Shown: positions 53,779-63,794, counted from the first letter of the stretch. The stretch is 64,000 nt of DNA from Flavobacterium akiainvivens (GCF_001278115.1 NZ_LIYD01000005.1:1122551-1186550); one strand, 5' to 3'. The notes: generated by a model from the letters alone, not told the origin. Numbers and translations: made by a program.

Positions 53779-56229
53779 ATGAACGTTATAAAATTTGGCG
53801 GAACCTCTGTAGCCAATGCCCAAAACATATCGCGCTGTCTTGATATCATTAAGGAAAAGAAAGAAAAAGAACCCGTAATTGTAGTGGTTTCAGCCCTTGG
53901 CGGGGTTACTGATTTGCTTCTTTCAGCCGCCGTTAGCGCCAGCCAAAAAAACGAAGACTATAAAGCCGTACTGCAACAGGTAGAAACCCGCCACATAGAT
54001 ACGATTAAAGGCCTGGTGCCGGTTACGGGCCAAAGCAGCGTGCTGAGCCATGCCAAGCGCGAACTCAACCGCCTGGAAACACTGTTGGATGGCTGTTACC
54101 TGCTGGGCGAACTATCTGAACGTACCAAAGACCTTATACTGTCGTTTGGCGAAGTACTGTCGTCTTACATCATAAGCGAAGTGCTAAAAGCCCAGGGCGA
54201 AGATGCCGCTTTGGCCGACAGCCGTGAGCTGATCAAGACCAACAGCCGTTTTGGCAAGGCGGTGGTTAATTTTGAGGTAACAAATACCCTCATCTTTAAC
54301 TATTTTGAAGCCGATAACCATTCCATAAATGTAATGCCCGGGTTTATAGCGCAGTCGGCAGACGGTTATACCACTACCCTGGGCCGTGGTGGTAGCGACT
54401 ATACCGCTGCCATTGTAGCTGCCGCACTGGAAGTGCCATCCCTTGAAATATGGACCGACGTAAACGGTATCTATACCGCCAACCCCAAACTGGTAAAACA
54501 GGCCGAACCCATACCCTACATCACCTTTGAAGAGGCTATGGAACTGTCGCATTTTGGCGCCAAGGTGCTCTACGCGCCTACCATTCAGCCTATTCTCAAC
54601 AAAGACATTACCCTGCACATAAAAAACACCTTTGAGCCCACAGCCCACGGCAGTACCGTGAGCAAAGTGCCGGAAGTGAAGAGCAGCAACCCCATACGCG
54701 GCATAAGCAATGTAGACGATATTACCCTCATAACCCTTGAAGGCCCCGGTATGGTTGGCGTGGCGGGCTTTTCTAAGCGCCTGTTTGAGGTTATAAGTAA
54801 AGAGAACATCAACGTTATTTTTATTACCCAAGCCTCAAGCGAACATTCTATATGCCTTGGTATTTTAGAAGCCGAAGCCCACAAGGCAAAAGCCGCTATT
54901 GACACCGAATTCAACTTTGAGATACAGCAGCAAAAAATATACCCCGCCATTGCCGAATACGGCCTGAGCATTATTGCCGTGGTGGGCGAAAACATGAAAA
55001 ACCACCAGGGGCTCAGCGGGCGTATGTTCAGCTCGCTGGGGCGAAACAACATCAACATACGCGCTATAGCACAGGGTGCCAGCGAACGGAACATCTCTGC
55101 CGTTATCGACAAGAAAGATGCTAAAAAAGCCCTCAACACCCTGCACGAAACCTTTTTTGAGGAAGCCGTGGTACAGCTCAACCTGTTTGTTATGGGCGTG
55201 GGCAACGTGGGCGACAGGTTCATAAGCCAGATACACAACCAGTCGCAATTCCTGCGCGATAACCTGCATCTCAATGTACGCATTGCCGGCCTTGCCAACT
55301 CCCGCCAGATGTTTTTTGACGAAGAAGGCATTGAGCTTGAAAATTATAAACAACAATTATCTAATGGTGTAGCTACTGATGCCCACAGCTTCATAAGCAA
55401 AATAAAGGCGCTCAACCTGCGCAACAGCATTTTTGTAGACAACACCGCCAGCCATGACGTAGCCGCCACCTATGCCGACTTTCTCCGCAACAGCATTGCT
55501 GTGGTTACCTGCAACAAGGTAGCTGCTTCGGGTGAATATGAAAACTACAAGCTGCTCAAAAACCTGAGCCGCCGATACAATGCACCGTTTTTGTTTGAAA
55601 CCAACGTAGGTGCCGGGCTGCCTATTATTGACACGCTTAAAAACCTGGTGGCGAGTGGCGACAGGGTGCACAAAATACAGGCGGTACTTTCGGGCAGCCT
55701 GAATTTTATCTTTAATAATTTTAATGAAAGTAATGCTTTTGCTGACGTGGTAAAACAGGCTATGGCAGAGGGATATACAGAACCCGACCCAAAAATTGAT
55801 TTAAGTGGTATAGATGTAAAACGCAAGCTGGTAATACTCATCCGCGAAAGCGGTTACGACTTTGAAATTGATGATATTGCCACCGTATCCTTCCTGTCGG
55901 ATGCCTGTATGGCTACCACTAACAACGATGATTTTGTACAGTCGCTTAAAGACAACGCCGCGCATTTTAATGCGCTTTATGCCAAAGCATCGGCACAGGG
56001 CGACAGGCTTAAGTTTGTGGCGTCGTTTGAAAACGGGAAGGCAAATGTAGGGCTGCAGTTCATTCCGCAATCGCACCCGTTTTACAACCTTGAGGGTAAA
56101 GACAACATTGTGCTGTTTTATACCGACCGCTATAAAGACCAGCCACTGATTATTAAAGGCGCAGGAGCCGGAGCAGATGTAACGGCATCGGGTATTTTTG
56201 CAGATGTAATCAGGATTGGAAACCGATAA
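53779..56229 (+). CDS. thrA: Bifunctional aspartokinase/homoserine dehydrogenase
   Basis: The protein is 816 residues from ATG 53779 (MNVIKFGGTSVANAQ). The aspartate kinase (1 to about 290) has KFGGTSVANAQ and TLGRGGSDYTA. Two ACT regulatory domains follow (about 310-455, with GMVGVAGFSKRLFEV). The homoserine dehydrogenase from about 465 has the NAD(P) loop MGVGNVGDRF and GLPIIDTLKNLVASGD. It makes aspartyl phosphate and, after the asd step, homoserine. It is the first gene of thrABC, behind the leader peptide. The frame opens earlier at 53743, but that part overlaps repeat DNA. Confidence 0.97.
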   Translation: MNVIKFGGTSVANAQNISRCLDIIKEKKEKEPVIVVVSALGGVTDLLLSAAVSASQKNEDYKAVLQQVETRHIDTIKGLVPVTGQSSVLSHAKRELNRLETLLDGCYLLGELSERTKDLILSFGEVLSSYIISEVLKAQGEDAALADSRELIKTNSRFGKAVVNFEVTNTLIFNYFEADNHSINVMPGFIAQSADGYTTTLGRGGSDYTAAIVAAALEVPSLEIWTDVNGIYTANPKLVKQAEPIPYITFEEAMELSHFGAKVLYAPTIQPILNKDITLHIKNTFEPTAHGSTVSKVPEVKSSNPIRGISNVDDITLITLEGPGMVGVAGFSKRLFEVISKENINVIFITQASSEHSICLGILEAEAHKAKAAIDTEFNFEIQQQKIYPAIAEYGLSIIAVVGENMKNHQGLSGRMFSSLGRNNINIRAIAQGASERNISAVIDKKDAKKALNTLHETFFEEAVVQLNLFVMGVGNVGDRFISQIHNQSQFLRDNLHLNVRIAGLANSRQMFFDEEGIELENYKQQLSNGVATDAHSFISKIKALNLRNSIFVDNTASHDVAATYADFLRNSIAVVTCNKVAASGEYENYKLLKNLSRRYNAPFLFETNVGAGLPIIDTLKNLVASGDRVHKIQAVLSGSLNFIFNNFNESNAFADVVKQAMAEGYTEPDPKIDLSGIDVKRKLVILIRESGYDFEIDDIATVSFLSDACMATTNNDDFVQSLKDNAAHFNALYAKASAQGDRLKFVASFENGKANVGLQFIPQSHPFYNLEGKDNIVLFYTDRYKDQPLIIKGAGAGADVTASGIFADVIRIGNR

Positions 56230-56232
56230 ACG

Positions 56233-56359
56233 CCTCTCCCCCAACCCCTCTCCAAAGGAGAGGGGAGCCGTGAACGGGTATACAGCCTGACAGAACTAAT
56301 TAGCAATCAAAACACCTCGTGTAGCTCCTCCCTCTCCTTTGGAGAGGGCTGGGGTGAGG
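56233..56359. repeat. Inverted pair of GGAGAGGG repeat elements between thrA and thrB
   Basis: The left element (56233-56265) and the right element (56327-56359) are near reverse complements of about 33 bases, and each holds its own palindrome; the right one reads CCCTCTCCTTTGGAGAGGG at 56330-56348. The 61 bases between them are not coding. The pair sits inside the operon, so it is transcribed and can fold into a large stem. Confidence 0.8.
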
Positions 56360-56370
56360 CCAAAACTAAT

Positions 56371-57291
56371 ATGAACCAAATAAAACTATTCTCGCCTGCT
56401 ACCATAGCCAACGTTTCGTGTGGTTTTGACGTGCTGGGCCTGTGCCTGGAGAGTGTGGGCGATGAAATGACCATAACCAAAACCGCACAGCCGGGCATCC
56501 GCATTACAGAGATTGTGGGTACTGACTTGCCCCTCGAAGCCGAAAAGAACGTGGCAGGCGTAGCGGCTTTGGCCCTGCTGGCACACCTACAGCCTGATTG
56601 CGGTTTTGAGATTCGCATTGTTAAAAACATCAAGGCGGGCAGCGGCATAGGCAGCAGTGCAGCCAGTGCGGCAGGTGCGGTATTTGGCATTAACCAGCTT
56701 CTGGGAGCGCCATTAACTAATAAAGAGTTGGTGCACTTTGCCATACAGGGCGAAAAACTGGCCAGCGGCAGCGCCCATGCCGATAACGTAGCCCCTGCCC
56801 TTTTGGGCGGCTTTACCCTGGTGCGGAGTTACGAACCGCTGGATATCATTACCATACCCTCACCCAACGAACTGTATGTAACGGTTATCCACCCGCATAT
56901 TGAGTTGAAGACCAAGGATGCGCGGTCGGTACTAAAGGAAAACATCCCGCTTAAAAAAGCCACCATACAATGCGGCAACCTGGGCGGGCTCATCAGCGGG
57001 CTGTACACCGGCGATTACGGTTTAATAGGCCGCAGCCTGCACGACGAGCTGGTAGAGCCCATACGCAGCATACTGATACCTCAGTTTGACGAACTCAAAG
57101 CGGCCGCGAAAACAGCCGGGGCGCTTGGCGGGGGCATATCGGGCTCGGGGCCATCGGTCTTCGCGCTAAGTAAGGGCAAAGAAACCGCCGCTAAAGCCGC
57201 CGATGCCATGAGCGCCATAATGCTCCAGACCAGCGTGCCGTTTGACGTGCATGTATCACCCATTAACCCAACAGGAATTAAGATATTATGA
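56371..57291 (+). CDS. thrB: Homoserine kinase
   Basis: This 306-residue GHMP kinase phosphorylates homoserine. The ATP-binding motif GSGIGSSAASAAGAVFG near residue 91 and the C-terminal GGGISGSGPSVFALS are typical. The start FSPATIANVSCGFDVLG is the substrate-side family motif. It is separated from thrA by the repeat pair and overlaps thrC by four bases. Confidence 0.97.
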   Translation: MNQIKLFSPATIANVSCGFDVLGLCLESVGDEMTITKTAQPGIRITEIVGTDLPLEAEKNVAGVAALALLAHLQPDCGFEIRIVKNIKAGSGIGSSAASAAGAVFGINQLLGAPLTNKELVHFAIQGEKLASGSAHADNVAPALLGGFTLVRSYEPLDIITIPSPNELYVTVIHPHIELKTKDARSVLKENIPLKKATIQCGNLGGLISGLYTGDYGLIGRSLHDELVEPIRSILIPQFDELKAAAKTAGALGGGISGSGPSVFALSKGKETAAKAADAMSAIMLQTSVPFDVHVSPINPTGIKIL

Positions 57292-58577
57292 AATACTACA
57301 GCCTTAACAACCACCATATAAAAACCACGTTTAAAGAAGCCGCCATAACCGGCATAGCGCCCGATAAGGGCCTGTACTTCCCGGAAAGCATTCCGCAGCT
57401 TGACGCCGATTTTATCAATAACCTGGATAGTTTTAGTAACGAAGAAATAGCCTACCGTGCCATTGCGCCGTTTGTGGGCGATGAGATTCCTGAAAGCGTA
57501 ATCCGCGGCATTGTGGCCGAAACCCTGTCGTTTCCTTTCCCTGTTGTAAAGGCGGATGATGATGTGTATTCCCTTGAGTTGTTTCATGGGCCTACCATGG
57601 CGTTTAAAGACGTGGGCGCACGGTTTATGTCGCGCTGCCTGAATTATTTCACGCAGGGCGAAGACAAGAAAATCACCATTCTGGTCGCCACAAGCGGCGA
57701 TACCGGCGGGGCGGTTGCCAGTGGCTTTTTGGGTGTTGAAGGCATAGATGTGGTCATACTCTACCCGAGTGGAAAGGTAAGCGACGTTCAGGAAAAACAG
57801 CTCACTACTCTGGGTCAAAACATTCGCGCGCTGGAAGTAAAGGGCACGTTTGACGATTGCCAGGACATGGTAAAGCAGGCCTTTCTTGACGAGGGGCTTA
57901 AGGGCGTGAACCTTACTTCAGCCAACTCAATAAACATTGCGCGTTGGCTGCCGCAGATGTTTTACTACTTCTTTGCTTATAAAGAGCTGGGCAAACACGG
58001 CAAGCCCGTAGTGGTAAGCGTGCCCAGCGGTAACTTTGGTAACATTTGTGCAGGTATGATGGCTAAGAAAATTGGCCTGCCTATAGCACACTTTGTGGCA
58101 TCTACCAATGCTAACGACACTGTTCCCCGCTATATGGGTTCGCAAACCTATGAGCCCCACAAAACCATCGAAACCCTGAGCAACGCTATGGACGTGAGCA
58201 ACCCGAGCAACTTTGTGCGCATACTTGAGCTGTTTGGCAATGAGTTTGGCGCTTTAGATAACGAACTTACCTCCTACCCGTTTACCGATGCCCAAACCAT
58301 TGAAACCCTTAAAAAGCTGTACACCGAAAACAACTACATGGCCGACCCGCACGGGGCTGTGGGTTACCTGGGCCTGAAACAATTTATGGAGGCAAATCCC
58401 GGCTACACGGGCGTGTTCCTTGAAACGGCGCACCCGGTTAAGTTTGCGGATAGTATTACCGATAATTTAGGTATTGAGATTGAAATTCCGGAACAAATAC
58501 AGGCGGTGCTGTATGGCGAGAAAAAAGCGGATACCATTAGCAGTTATGAAGAACTGAAAGCGTTTTTGTTTGGGTAG
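57288..58577 (+). CDS. thrC: Threonine synthase
   Basis: The 429-residue PLP enzyme converts O-phosphohomoserine to threonine. The cofactor lysine lies in HGPTMAFKDVGARFM, the phosphate loop in TSGDTGGAVASG, and VPSGNFGN is also present. It starts within the stop region of thrB (ATGA overlap) and ends the operon; a GCCACGAAT hairpin follows six bases after the stop. Confidence 0.97.
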   Translation: MKYYSLNNHHIKTTFKEAAITGIAPDKGLYFPESIPQLDADFINNLDSFSNEEIAYRAIAPFVGDEIPESVIRGIVAETLSFPFPVVKADDDVYSLELFHGPTMAFKDVGARFMSRCLNYFTQGEDKKITILVATSGDTGGAVASGFLGVEGIDVVILYPSGKVSDVQEKQLTTLGQNIRALEVKGTFDDCQDMVKQAFLDEGLKGVNLTSANSINIARWLPQMFYYFFAYKELGKHGKPVVVSVPSGNFGNICAGMMAKKIGLPIAHFVASTNANDTVPRYMGSQTYEPHKTIETLSNAMDVSNPSNFVRILELFGNEFGALDNELTSYPFTDAQTIETLKKLYTENNYMADPHGAVGYLGLKQFMEANPGYTGVFLETAHPVKFADSITDNLGIEIEIPEQIQAVLYGEKKADTISSYEELKAFLFG

Positions 58578-58583
58578 TATTTT

Positions 58584-58640
58584 GCCACGAATTTCACGAA
58601 TGTACATTAATAATTTGTGAGAATTCGTGAAATTCGTGGC
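58584..58640. repeat. GCCACGAAT inverted repeat, copy B
   Basis: Perfect 18-bp arms, GCCACGAATTTCACGAAT (58584-58601) and its complement (58623-58640), enclose 21 bases. Placed directly after thrC, it may act as a 3' hairpin of the operon. Confidence 0.85.
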
Positions 58641-58701
58641 AACCCTAAAATAGTACTAATTTTTTATTATTTTTAACCCCAACAACCAATAAACCAATAG
58701 T

Positions 58702-59115
58702 ATGGAAAACACTCCTCAAACACCCAATGTGCAGTCTGCCCCTCTTGAACCTCAGGTAATGGCGACCCTAATGAATTATGACCAGTGTTATAATTTTGCT
58801 GCCAACCTTATGATTAACCAGGATAAAAACCGCTATGAGGTAACAACAGCCCTGATGAATCTTGGCATGCCCGAAAGCGAGGCCGCTATTATGGCAGAAT
58901 CTGTAGAAACTGAAGTTGCCAATGCTTATAAGGCAAAAGCCAATAAAGACATGCTTTGGGGCGCCGTGTGGTGTGTGGGTGGCATTATTGTTACCGCAGC
59001 TACCTATAGTGCAGCCAGCGGCGGTGGCAAATATGTTGTAGCCTGGGGTGCCATACTTTTTGGCGGTACACGGTTTGTAAGGGGATTAATGGCGAGTATG
59101 AAGGCAAACAGTTAG
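58702..59115 (+). CDS. Small membrane protein, unknown
   Basis: The 137-residue protein has a Gln/Pro-rich start, a helical segment (about 25-75, with MNLGMPESEAAIMAESVE) and two hydrophobic helices (about 84-105 and 110-130). I cannot assign a family. The P-loop gene starts five bases after it, so they are probably co-transcribed. Confidence 0.65.
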   Translation: MENTPQTPNVQSAPLEPQVMATLMNYDQCYNFAANLMINQDKNRYEVTTALMNLGMPESEAAIMAESVETEVANAYKAKANKDMLWGAVWCVGGIIVTAATYSAASGGGKYVVAWGAILFGGTRFVRGLMASMKANS

Positions 59116-59120
59116 AAATT

Positions 59121-59597
59121 ATGGAATGTTTACTTATAGGCGGCGCACAGTCGGTAGGAAAAAGTGAGACAATTTATCGTTTAGCCCAAAGATTAATAAG
59201 GGCCGGATTCGGAATAATTGCAGGAACATTACCAATACCATTTTCAGACTTCAGGGTTGTATTGGAAGGATCAAATAAATATGGAAAAAAAATAAAAATT
59301 ATAATTAATTCCCCAACTGACACGGATATTATAATAAATGATTTTAAAGTGTTTTTTGACTCTAATGGAGGTAGTTATGACATACTTATTTCATCAGTTA
59401 GAGATGATGATTTTTGGCCAAGGCCTCAATTCTTTAGTATAATGAATATTTCTACGCCAAAAGATTTTATACTTGAGATTCCATTAGGAAAAATTACAAG
59501 GAGAGGTCTAAATTTCCCTGTAGCTTTAGCATGGTACCAGCAACAAAATGATTTTCTGATTGATCATACATTAAGCAACACACCTTTTGATATATAA
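59121..59597 (+). CDS. Orphan P-loop protein, AT-rich
   Basis: The 158-residue protein has a Walker A motif at its very start (LLIGGAQSVGKSETIYRL, with GKS at about residues 13-15) and an aspartate-containing strand DILISSVRDDDF that could serve as Walker B. I know no family with this plan; a small NTPase or kinase-like fold is likely. The gene is clearly more AT-rich than its neighbours and lies between a membrane protein and gcvT, which suggests recent gain. Confidence 0.65.
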   Translation: MECLLIGGAQSVGKSETIYRLAQRLIRAGFGIIAGTLPIPFSDFRVVLEGSNKYGKKIKIIINSPTDTDIIINDFKVFFDSNGGSYDILISSVRDDDFWPRPQFFSIMNISTPKDFILEIPLGKITRRGLNFPVALAWYQQQNDFLIDHTLSNTPFDI

Positions 59598-59676
59598 AAC
59601 TAATTCACAAAATACCCACTCCTTGTTTACATTTTTTTCAATAATTTAGCGCCTGAAAACTAAATTTCAGCCAAAA

Positions 59677-60759
59677 ATGAAAAATACTGCGCTTACGCAC
59701 ATACACGAAGGCCTTGGTGCCAAGATGGTTCCTTTTGCCGGGTATAATATGCCGGTTCAATATGAAGGCGTTAACATAGAGCACGAAACCGTTCGCAATG
59801 GCGTGGGTGTGTTTGATGTTTCGCACATGGGTGAGTTCTTTATTACAGGCCCCAATGCACTGGCGCTTATACAAAAGGTAACCAGTAACGATGCTGCTAC
59901 CCTGACTAATGGCCGTGCGCAGTACAGCTGCCTGCCTAACGAAATGGGCGGTATTGTAGACGACCTTATTGTATACAAAGTAAACGACGAAAAATACCTG
60001 CTGGTTGTAAACGCCAGCAACATAGAAAAAGACTGGGCATGGATATCGCAGTTTAATACTGTGGGTGCCGAAATGCACAATGCTTCAGAAGAATACTCAC
60101 TGCTTGCCATACAGGGCCCTATGGCTATGGAGGCCATGCAGGCCATTACCCCGGTAGACCTTGCCGCTATTAAATACTACCATTTTGAAATTGGCGAATT
60201 TGCCGGTGTTAAGGATGTTATTATTTCAGCTACGGGCTATACCGGCAGCGGTGGTTTTGAAATTTACGTTAAAAATGCCGATGTGGAGCAGGTTTGGAAC
60301 AGGGTGTTTGAAGCCGGTGCCGCTTATGGCATTAAGCCTATTGGCCTTGCCGCCCGCGATACCCTGCGCCTTGAAATGGGCTTCTGCCTTTATGGTAATG
60401 ATATAGACGACTCAACTTCGCCGCTTGAAGCCGGTTTGGGCTGGATTACCAAATTCACAAAAGACTTTACCAATTCTGAAGCACTTAAGCAACAGAAAGA
60501 AGCCGGTGTAACCCGCAAACTGGTAGGCTTTGAGCTTACCGAAAGGGGTATTCCACGCCACGGATATGAAATTGTAGATGCTGAAGGAAATATTATTGGT
60601 ATAGTAACTTCGGGTACTATGGCGCCATCGCTAAACAAAGGCATTGGCCTGGGCTATGTTCCTGCCGCCCTTGCAGGCGAAGGCAGTGATATATTTATCC
60701 GCATCCGTAAAAACGACGTAGCCGCACAGGTGGTAAAGCTGCCGTTTTATAAGAAGTAA
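59677..60759 (+). CDS. gcvT: Aminomethyltransferase (glycine cleavage T protein)
   Basis: The 360-residue protein transfers the methylene unit from the aminomethyl-lipoyl H protein to tetrahydrofolate. [41 protein letters not shown] and the C-terminal GYVPAAL segment are typical. No gcvH or gcvP is close. Its end is followed by the GCCACGAAT hairpin with a T run. Confidence 0.96.
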   Translation: MKNTALTHIHEGLGAKMVPFAGYNMPVQYEGVNIEHETVRNGVGVFDVSHMGEFFITGPNALALIQKVTSNDAATLTNGRAQYSCLPNEMGGIVDDLIVYKVNDEKYLLVVNASNIEKDWAWISQFNTVGAEMHNASEEYSLLAIQGPMAMEAMQAITPVDLAAIKYYHFEIGEFAGVKDVIISATGYTGSGGFEIYVKNADVEQVWNRVFEAGAAYGIKPIGLAARDTLRLEMGFCLYGNDIDDSTSPLEAGLGWITKFTKDFTNSEALKQQKEAGVTRKLVGFELTERGIPRHGYEIVDAEGNIIGIVTSGTMAPSLNKGIGLGYVPAALAGEGSDIFIRIRKNDVAAQVVKLPFYKK

Positions 60760-60804
60760 GCAAAGCTTTCAGCGATTAGCAGTTAGCTTTCAGCAAGAAT
60801 ATTT

Positions 60805-60876
60805 GCCACGAATTACATTAATTATCACAAATTTTAAATCAGGATTTGTGCAATTAGTGTAATTCGTGGCTTTTTT
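60805..60876. repeat. GCCACGAAT inverted repeat, copy C, used as terminator
   Basis: The arms GCCACGAATTACATTAATT and the complementary AATTAGTGTAATTCGTGGC (ending at 60870) enclose a hairpin and are followed by TTTTTT. A degraded relative lies at 60890-60940. The T run makes this copy a likely terminator of gcvT. Confidence 0.75.
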
Positions 60877-60962
60877 ATAACATACCATTAATTTTCACGA
60901 GGCATTAACTTGATAATTCGCGGCAATAGCTGTAATTTGTGTCAAAAATTACGCATTGCTAT

Positions 60963-63008
60963 ATGAAAAAGCTCCTTGCCTTTATCCTGTTATGTTCACT
61001 TACCCTCCAGGCGCAGGATGCCACAAAGGCCTGTACCACTTTTAGCCGCATTAACCAGGTTATGCAGGAGCGCCACTACCAGCCCAAAGCGGTAGACGAC
61101 AGCCTTTCGGTTTACATTTATAATGCCGTTATGGACCAGCTTGACGAAAACCACGTGCTGTTCCTGCAGGAAGAGGCCGAGGTACTTGCCAAACACAAAT
61201 ACAGCATTGACAATTACATACTTAATAACGACTGCTCGTTTTTTAACGACTTTGTAGTTACCTACAAAAAGGCGCTTGAACGCAATAAAATCCTGGTTGA
61301 AGAAATAGCCGCTGCCCCTATGCCCTATGCCGGTAAAGACAGCCTGTACTACTCCAAAAAAGCATTTCCTTACATTAAAGACGCAGAGCGCATAAAGGGG
61401 TTCCTACGCAAACGCATTACTTATGATGTGCTGGAAGACATAGCACGTATGGGTACTAATAAAGACTCGCTTCAAAAGCTGGTTGATAAACTCTTCCCCA
61501 CATCAAAAAACAAGGTGATAGACAGCTACCTGTGCCGTGTTAATACACTGCTTACCCCATCTGAAGGGTTTGAAAATGCCATGTATAACCGCTTCTATTC
61601 GGCGTTTTGTTCGTATTTCGACCCACATTCCACCTATTTCAACTATAACGAAAAGGCATCGTTTGTAAGCACTATCTCTACCAGCAACCTGTCGCTTGGC
61701 CTGTATGTAAGCCAAAACGACAGCGAAGAAGTGGTAGTAGATGAGGTTGTGCCCGGCGGCCCGGCTTATGACACCCAAAAAGTAGCCAAGGGCGATAAGA
61801 TTATAAAGCTCGAATCGGGCGGAACGGAATATACGGTATCATGCGCCTCGATGGAAACCATTGGCAACATAATATACAGCGATACCTATAAAACGGTTAG
61901 CCTTACCCTGCGCAAAAACGACGGCACACAGTATGACGTTACCCTTGAGAAAAAAGTAATGAAGGCTGACGACCACAGTGTGTACAGCTATGTTTTGGGC
62001 GAAGGAAAAGAAAAAACCGGCTACATAAAAATACCCAGCTTTTACACCGCTTTTGATAATGGCGAAGAAGGTGACGGTTGTGCCGATGACGTGGCAAAAG
62101 AGCTGGCAAAGCTTAGAAAAGCAGGAATATCGGGGCTTATTGTAGACCTGCAATACAACGGCGGCGGCAGTATGGATGAGGTTATCCGCATGGCGGGTAT
62201 GTTTATTAACTTCGGGCCCATATCTGTAATGACAGACCGTACCAAAACCTACAACACCGTGCGCGACTATAACCGTGGTATGCTGTATGACGGCCCCATG
62301 GTGGTACTGGTAAACGGCTACACCGCCAGCGCCAGCGAGTTTTTTGCCGGCGTAATGCAGGATTATAACCGCGCCGTGATTGTGGGCAGCCCTACTGTGG
62401 GCAAGGCCACCATGCAAACCATACTTCCGCTTAATGAGGAGCAGACTGATTTTGTAAAAGTTACCATAGATAAGTTTTACCGCGTTACCGGTAAAAGCAG
62501 CCAGTACAGCGGCATTATTCCTGATATTGAGCTGCCGTTTGCCCTAAACAGCCTTTTAATGCGCGAAAAAGATATGCCCATGGCCATTAAAAACGACAGC
62601 ATAGATATTAAGCTGCGTTATGCCAAACTGCCCGATGAAGCCCTTAAGCAGGCCGTAACCCTGAGCGAAAACCGCCTTGGCAGCAACCCCGTTTTAACCG
62701 GCATTGCCGATGTAAACAAACGTGTAGACGAGCTTTACAAACGCGAACGCAAGCCCGTAGCCATTAACTTTCAAACCGTGTATGATAATGCCCACACCAT
62801 GGACAAGCTTTGGAAAGAAATAACCGATAAGCTTCAGGCCGAAAACAGCTTTAATGTAAACAACACTATTGGCACGCAGGATACTCAAAACCAAGATGCT
62901 TTTTACAAAAGCATGAACGATGCCAAGATAAAAACCATACGCCAGGACCCGTATATTTTTGAGAGCCTTAAAGTGCTTAACGATATCAATAATTATAAAT
63001 CAAACTAA
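60963..63008 (+). CDS. Carboxy-terminal processing protease (S41 family)
   Basis: The protein is 681 residues from ATG 60963 (MKKLLAFILL), a clean signal peptide ending near LQAQD. It is a periplasmic tail-specific protease with a helical N-terminal region, a PDZ domain (about 225-310, with VDEVVPGGPAYDTQKV), and the catalytic Ser in NGYTASASEFFAG and Lys in GSPTVGKATMQ. A long C-terminal region follows, as in E. coli Tsp. It degrades or trims envelope proteins. The upstream frame from 60939 is rejected. Confidence 0.93.
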   Translation: MKKLLAFILLCSLTLQAQDATKACTTFSRINQVMQERHYQPKAVDDSLSVYIYNAVMDQLDENHVLFLQEEAEVLAKHKYSIDNYILNNDCSFFNDFVVTYKKALERNKILVEEIAAAPMPYAGKDSLYYSKKAFPYIKDAERIKGFLRKRITYDVLEDIARMGTNKDSLQKLVDKLFPTSKNKVIDSYLCRVNTLLTPSEGFENAMYNRFYSAFCSYFDPHSTYFNYNEKASFVSTISTSNLSLGLYVSQNDSEEVVVDEVVPGGPAYDTQKVAKGDKIIKLESGGTEYTVSCASMETIGNIIYSDTYKTVSLTLRKNDGTQYDVTLEKKVMKADDHSVYSYVLGEGKEKTGYIKIPSFYTAFDNGEEGDGCADDVAKELAKLRKAGISGLIVDLQYNGGGSMDEVIRMAGMFINFGPISVMTDRTKTYNTVRDYNRGMLYDGPMVVLVNGYTASASEFFAGVMQDYNRAVIVGSPTVGKATMQTILPLNEEQTDFVKVTIDKFYRVTGKSSQYSGIIPDIELPFALNSLLMREKDMPMAIKNDSIDIKLRYAKLPDEALKQAVTLSENRLGSNPVLTGIADVNKRVDELYKRERKPVAINFQTVYDNAHTMDKLWKEITDKLQAENSFNVNNTIGTQDTQNQDAFYKSMNDAKIKTIRQDPYIFESLKVLNDINNYKSN

Positions 63009-63020
63009 AGGCCGCCATGT

Positions 63021-63051
63021 TTTGCAAAAACAACGAATAGTTATATTTTTG
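63021..63051 (+). promoter_or_regulatory. Bacteroidetes promoter of the yebC-like gene
   Basis: TTTG at 63021-63024 and TATTTTTG at 63044-63051 are separated by 19 bases, a near perfect consensus. The ATG at 63075 follows 23 bases on. Confidence 0.65.
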
Positions 63052-63074
63052 TTGCCGCAAACATAAAAACAATT

Positions 63075-63794
63075 ATGGGAAGAGCGTTTGAATTCAGGAA
63101 AGCCAGAAAAATGAAGCGTTGGTCGGCTATGGCCAAAACCTTTACGCGCATAGGCAAAGATATAGTAATGGCCGTTAAAGAGGGTGGCCCTAATGCTGAG
63201 ACCAACTCAAGGCTAAGGGCGGTTATACAAAACGCCAAGGCAGCCAACATGCCTAAAGATAACGTAGAGCGTGCCATTAAAAAAGCATCAGACAAAGACA
63301 CGGCCAACTTTAAGGAGGTTTTGTTTGAAGGCTATGCACCACACGGTATTGCCATTCTTATCGAAACAGCTACAGACAACAACAACCGTACGGTGGCTAA
63401 CATACGCAGTTATTTTAATAAGTGCAACGGTGCACTGGGCACACAGGGCTCGGTAGAGTTTATGTTTGACCACACCTGTAACTTCCGTATACCGGCTGAG
63501 GGCCAGGATGTAGAAGAACTGGAGCTGGAAATGATAGACTTTGGCGTTGAGGAAATTTTTGCCGATGAAGACGGTATATTAATGTATGCCCCTTTTGAAA
63601 GCTTTGGCGCCATACAAAAAGAACTTGAAGCCCGAGGCATAGAAATCCTGTCGTCTGGTTTTGAAAGGATTCCACAGGTTACTAAAGAACTTACTGCTGA
63701 GCAGGTAGCCGATGTTGAAAAACTTCTTGAAAAAATTGAGGAAGACGACGACGTAATGAACGTGTACCACACTATGCAGGAGAGCGAAGAGTAA
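63075..63794 (+). CDS. YebC/PmpR family DNA-binding regulator
   Basis: The 239-residue protein begins MGRAFEFRKARKMKRWSAMA and contains NMPKDNVERAIKKAS and YAPHGIAILIE, typical of YebC-like proteins, which include PmpR-type regulators and factors that ease translation of difficult proline stretches. Length and order are normal. A good promoter precedes it and an inverted repeat with a terminator follows it. Confidence 0.93.
   Translation: MGRAFEFRKARKMKRWSAMAKTFTRIGKDIVMAVKEGGPNAETNSRLRAVIQNAKAANMPKDNVERAIKKASDKDTANFKEVLFEGYAPHGIAILIETATDNNNRTVANIRSYFNKCNGALGTQGSVEFMFDHTCNFRIPAEGQDVEELELEMIDFGVEEIFADEDGILMYAPFESFGAIQKELEARGIEILSSGFERIPQVTKELTAEQVADVEKLLEKIEEDDDVMNVYHTMQESEE

Noticed and set aside
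61839..62417. 192-codon reverse frame within the processing protease gene
   Set aside because: It is His/Val-rich low-information sequence antisense to conserved protease motifs, so a shadow.
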